The notes under the pieces are model-generated. The model did no database searches. It was not told where the DNA came from and saw only the letters and a list, made by a program, of their open reading frames with translations. From Roseibium aggregatum IAM 12614 (lineage in GTDB: Bacteria; Pseudomonadota; Alphaproteobacteria; Rhizobiales; Stappiaceae), in NCBI RefSeq assembly GCF_000168975.1, contig NZ_AAUW01000004.1:248001-312000 (forward strand): 64,000 bases of DNA, given 5' to 3'. Each line of letters starts with the position of its first letter. The stretch's first letter is position 1. Position numbers and translations under genes: made by a program. Positions 63,583 through 64,000 of this stretch are shown here, in pieces.

Positions 63583-63656
63583 TGGCTGGGGAACCTGGAT
63601 TCGAACCAGGACTAACGGAGTCAGAGTCCGTGGGTCTACCGTTAACCTATTCCCCA
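63583..63656 (-). tRNA. tRNA-Gln(CTG)
   Basis: Minus-strand cloverleaf: acceptor TGGGGAA/TTCCCCA, anticodon stem ACGGA/TCCGT enclosing loop CTCTGAC (anticodon CTG), T arm with GGTTCGAATCC, and an encoded CCA at the 3' end (63583-63585). Discriminator base G. The 3' end faces the YcaO-TfuA cluster, 83 bases from its last stop codon. Confidence 0.96.
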
Positions 63657-63663
63657 ACACTGC

Positions 63664-63861
63664 TCACCAGATGAGCCTCCAATCGATCGGTAGTGAGCAA
63701 GAAGCGTCTCTCGCTCCCGATTGGTGTGCCGCATATACATCTATCACATCGGCGATTGCAAGACCTGCCTCGGACTTTTTTGTGAAATCGAACACCTGTG
63801 GAAAGTCTCGCGAAAGACTGCATACAATCGTGTCACGGAAAGCTTTTCCAGCGACGGGCAA
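63664..63861 (-). pseudogene. Possible frameshifted 3' remnant of an oxidoreductase-like gene
   Basis: The minus strand encodes about 60 residues with a gene-like look (FRDTIVCSLSRDFPQVFDF, EAGLAIADVIDVYAAHQSG, ending PIDWRLIW) resembling the C-terminal pattern of Gfo/Idh/MocA dehydrogenases. A stop codon lies just upstream in this frame. A different minus frame is open from the window edge (GALLETVSFVDKTVTG) and could join it by one frameshift near 63840. The resemblance is weak, and the part beyond the window is needed to judge it. Confidence 0.3.
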
Positions 63862-64000
63862 CCTGTTACAGTTTTGTCAACGAAAGACACGGTCTCCAGC
63901 AGCGCCCCTTTAAAACGGCGGCAGCACTGGAGATCTGAAAGGCAAAAACGTGACTCAGTCAGGTCAGGAACCGCCCGAGAAAGGGCGTCGTACCCCTGAT

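Overview
The window looks like chromosomal DNA from a marine-type alphaproteobacterium. My best guess is a Rhizobiales member near Stappia/Labrenzia/Roseibium, inferred from gene order, DUF1127 genes with CCUCCUCCC small RNAs, ectoine and phenylacetate catabolism, and type I secreted giant proteins. No rRNA gene is present to confirm this. Most of the sequence is dense, moderately GC-rich and codirectional in blocks.

Region 1 (1-13.7 kb) is core housekeeping: the end of scpA, scpB, an orphan ABC ATPase, tatABC, serS, surE, pcm and an NlpD-like lipoprotein (the surE-pcm-nlpD order is also seen in enterics). Next come a DUF815 ATPase on the opposite strand, yajC-secD-secF, and two homologues of mitochondrial complex I assembly factors (Mth938/NDUFAF3-like and squalene-synthase-like/NDUFAF6-like). 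Region 2 (13.8-25.1 kb) holds trmFO, two small DUF1127 genes each followed by a cluster of hairpins with CCUCCUCCC loops (CcsR/cuckoo-type sRNAs), divergent uvrA and ssb, an orphan HExxH protein, an L,D-transpeptidase and znuA with two Zur-like boxes.

Region 3 (25.2-35.4 kb) is a phenylacetate degradation locus: paaX, then paaA-DUF3291-paaB-paaC-paaD-paaE-paaZ, and a second operon paaG-paaI-paaK on the minus strand. Both operons carry the same TCACA-N25-TGTGA element upstream. Region 4 (35.6-48.2 kb) is a type I secretion locus: an HlyD-type adaptor, a 2332-residue cadherin-like/PA14/RTX protein, and a pair of ABC transporters with degenerate nucleotide-binding domains. Region 5 (48.3-57.0 kb) is ectoine/hydroxyectoine catabolism in two divergent operons (eutB-eutC-asnC-doeC-doeD and doeA-doeB-gntR), with two copies of a TTGTGTACAAAT operator in the shared promoter.

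Region 6 (57.2-63.5 kb), ending at a tRNA-Gln, is the most unusual part. An AT-rich orphan gene is followed by a codirectional set: a SARP/TolB-like/TPR regulator, a cysteine-free 138-residue protein, a YcaO enzyme, a TfuA protein and a pentein-fold (deiminase-like) enzyme with apparently intact catalytic residues. This resembles an uncharacterised peptide- or protein-modifying system combining YcaO-TfuA (thioamide or azoline) chemistry with guanidine chemistry. Its substrate and product cannot be read from the sequence.
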